Of a stretch of 13,857 nucleotides of DNA, positions 13,495 to 13,857 are shown piece after piece. The DNA is from Rikenellaceae bacterium. Its GTDB lineage: Bacteria; Bacteroidota; Bacteroidia; Bacteroidales; UBA932. The stretch lies in assembly GCA_900769885.1 (NCBI GenBank), contig CAAGIG010000070.1, positions 1 to 13,857 on the forward strand, given 5' to 3'. Both the position numbers and the translations under genes were made by a program. The notes under the pieces are model-generated. The model did no database searches and was not told the DNA's origin. It saw only the letters and a program-made list of their open reading frames with translations. The stretch's first letter is position 1. Each line of letters begins with the position of its first letter.

Positions 13495-13824
13495 TTATTC
13501 AGTCACAGGCTGTTCTTGTTTCTCGCCCAAAACCTGATATCCAAGTTTTGTAATAGCTGAAGCAAGTTTCTCTTTGGTAGTTTTCTTTGGAGCATATTTG
13601 ATCCAAACGGTCTTATCTGCCAAAGTGACTTTCAAATCTTTGATACCTTTTTCAAAAGGAAGATTTTCACGAATTTTGTTTGCACAGCCTTCGCAATCGA
13701 TTTCCACAACAAAAGTAACTTCTGCCTCTTTTGCTTGTTTCTCTTTTTTGTCCTGAGCATTCATTGAAATTCCAAAGAAAGCCAATAGAGCTGCGATAAC
13801 TGTAATTTTCAAATACTTAGCCAT
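13495..13824 (-). CDS. Exported heavy-metal-associated (HMA) domain protein
   Basis: A 109-residue protein with an N-terminal signal peptide (about 1-23, hydrophobic ITVIAALLAFFGI, likely cut near NAQ-D), so it acts outside the cytoplasm. After a lysine-rich linker, residues about 35-97 form a single ferredoxin-like HMA fold. The metal-binding cysteines C44 and C47 lie in EIDCEGCANKI, where many homologues have GMTCxxC. The fold continues with KGIKDLKVTLADKTVWIKY and ends at LGYQV. The likely role is binding and passing on a soft metal such as Cu(I), as in CopZ/MerP-like chaperones; the metal cannot be decided from sequence. It is monocistronic, with its own terminator downstream. Only 33 bases upstream are visible, with no clear promoter. 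Confidence 0.88.
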   Translation of the reverse strand: MAKYLKITVIAALLAFFGISMNAQDKKEKQAKEAEVTFVVEIDCEGCANKIRENLPFEKGIKDLKVTLADKTVWIKYAPKKTTKEKLASAITKLGYQVLGEKQEQPVTE

Positions 13825-13857
13825 AATTTTATAAATTTAATTGTTATTGATTATTAT

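Overview
This window most likely comes from an anaerobic member of the Bacteroidales. The evidence is AT-rich intergenic DNA, Bacteroidetes-type -7 boxes (TAnnTTTG), lipoprotein signal peptides ending in SC, a surface lipoprotein built of beta-helix-like GG-T-F repeats, and few strong Shine-Dalgarno sites. The genus cannot be told from the sequence alone. All eight protein genes lie on the minus strand, so transcription runs from the right end of the window to the left. I see no tRNA, rRNA, CRISPR array, transposase or integrase.

Right end, read in the direction of transcription. At 13824-13495 is a small exported heavy-metal-associated (HMA) protein with its own terminator. At 13390-11140 is a two-gene operon for an NfnAB-type enzyme (NADH-dependent ferredoxin:NADP oxidoreductase, old names SudA/GltA), also closed by a strong terminator. 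At 10987-7395 is a tight three-gene operon, etfB-etfA-acyl-CoA dehydrogenase, with a consensus-like -7 box in front and a strong hairpin terminator behind. The EtfA and EtfB sequences resemble the clostridial class that partners butyryl-CoA dehydrogenases. The two operons together suggest a block for flavin-based electron transfer between NADH, NADPH, ferredoxin and acyl-CoA/enoyl-CoA.

Middle. At 7280-4333 is a two-gene operon: an MlrC-like M81 metallopeptidase-family lipoprotein, then a membrane-anchored M23 peptidoglycan endopeptidase of MepM/Csd3-like layout. In the M23 enzyme the last expected zinc-ligand histidine is replaced by aspartate.

Left end. At 3462-1 (truncated by the window edge) is a large lipoprotein, 1154 residues visible, with at least three beta-helix-like modules. 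It is preceded by about 870 bases of non-coding DNA. That gap holds the most interesting structure in the window: a perfect 19-bp inverted repeat (3663-3681 and 3844-3862) enclosing 162 bp. Inside is a good Bacteroidetes promoter (TTG, 19 nt, TATATTTG) that points away from the lipoprotein gene. This is the layout of a phase-variable invertible promoter caught in the OFF orientation. The rest of the gap (3863-4332) holds a diverged direct repeat with self-complementary ends, short palindromes, a GC-rich double hairpin and a probable terminator for the M23 operon.
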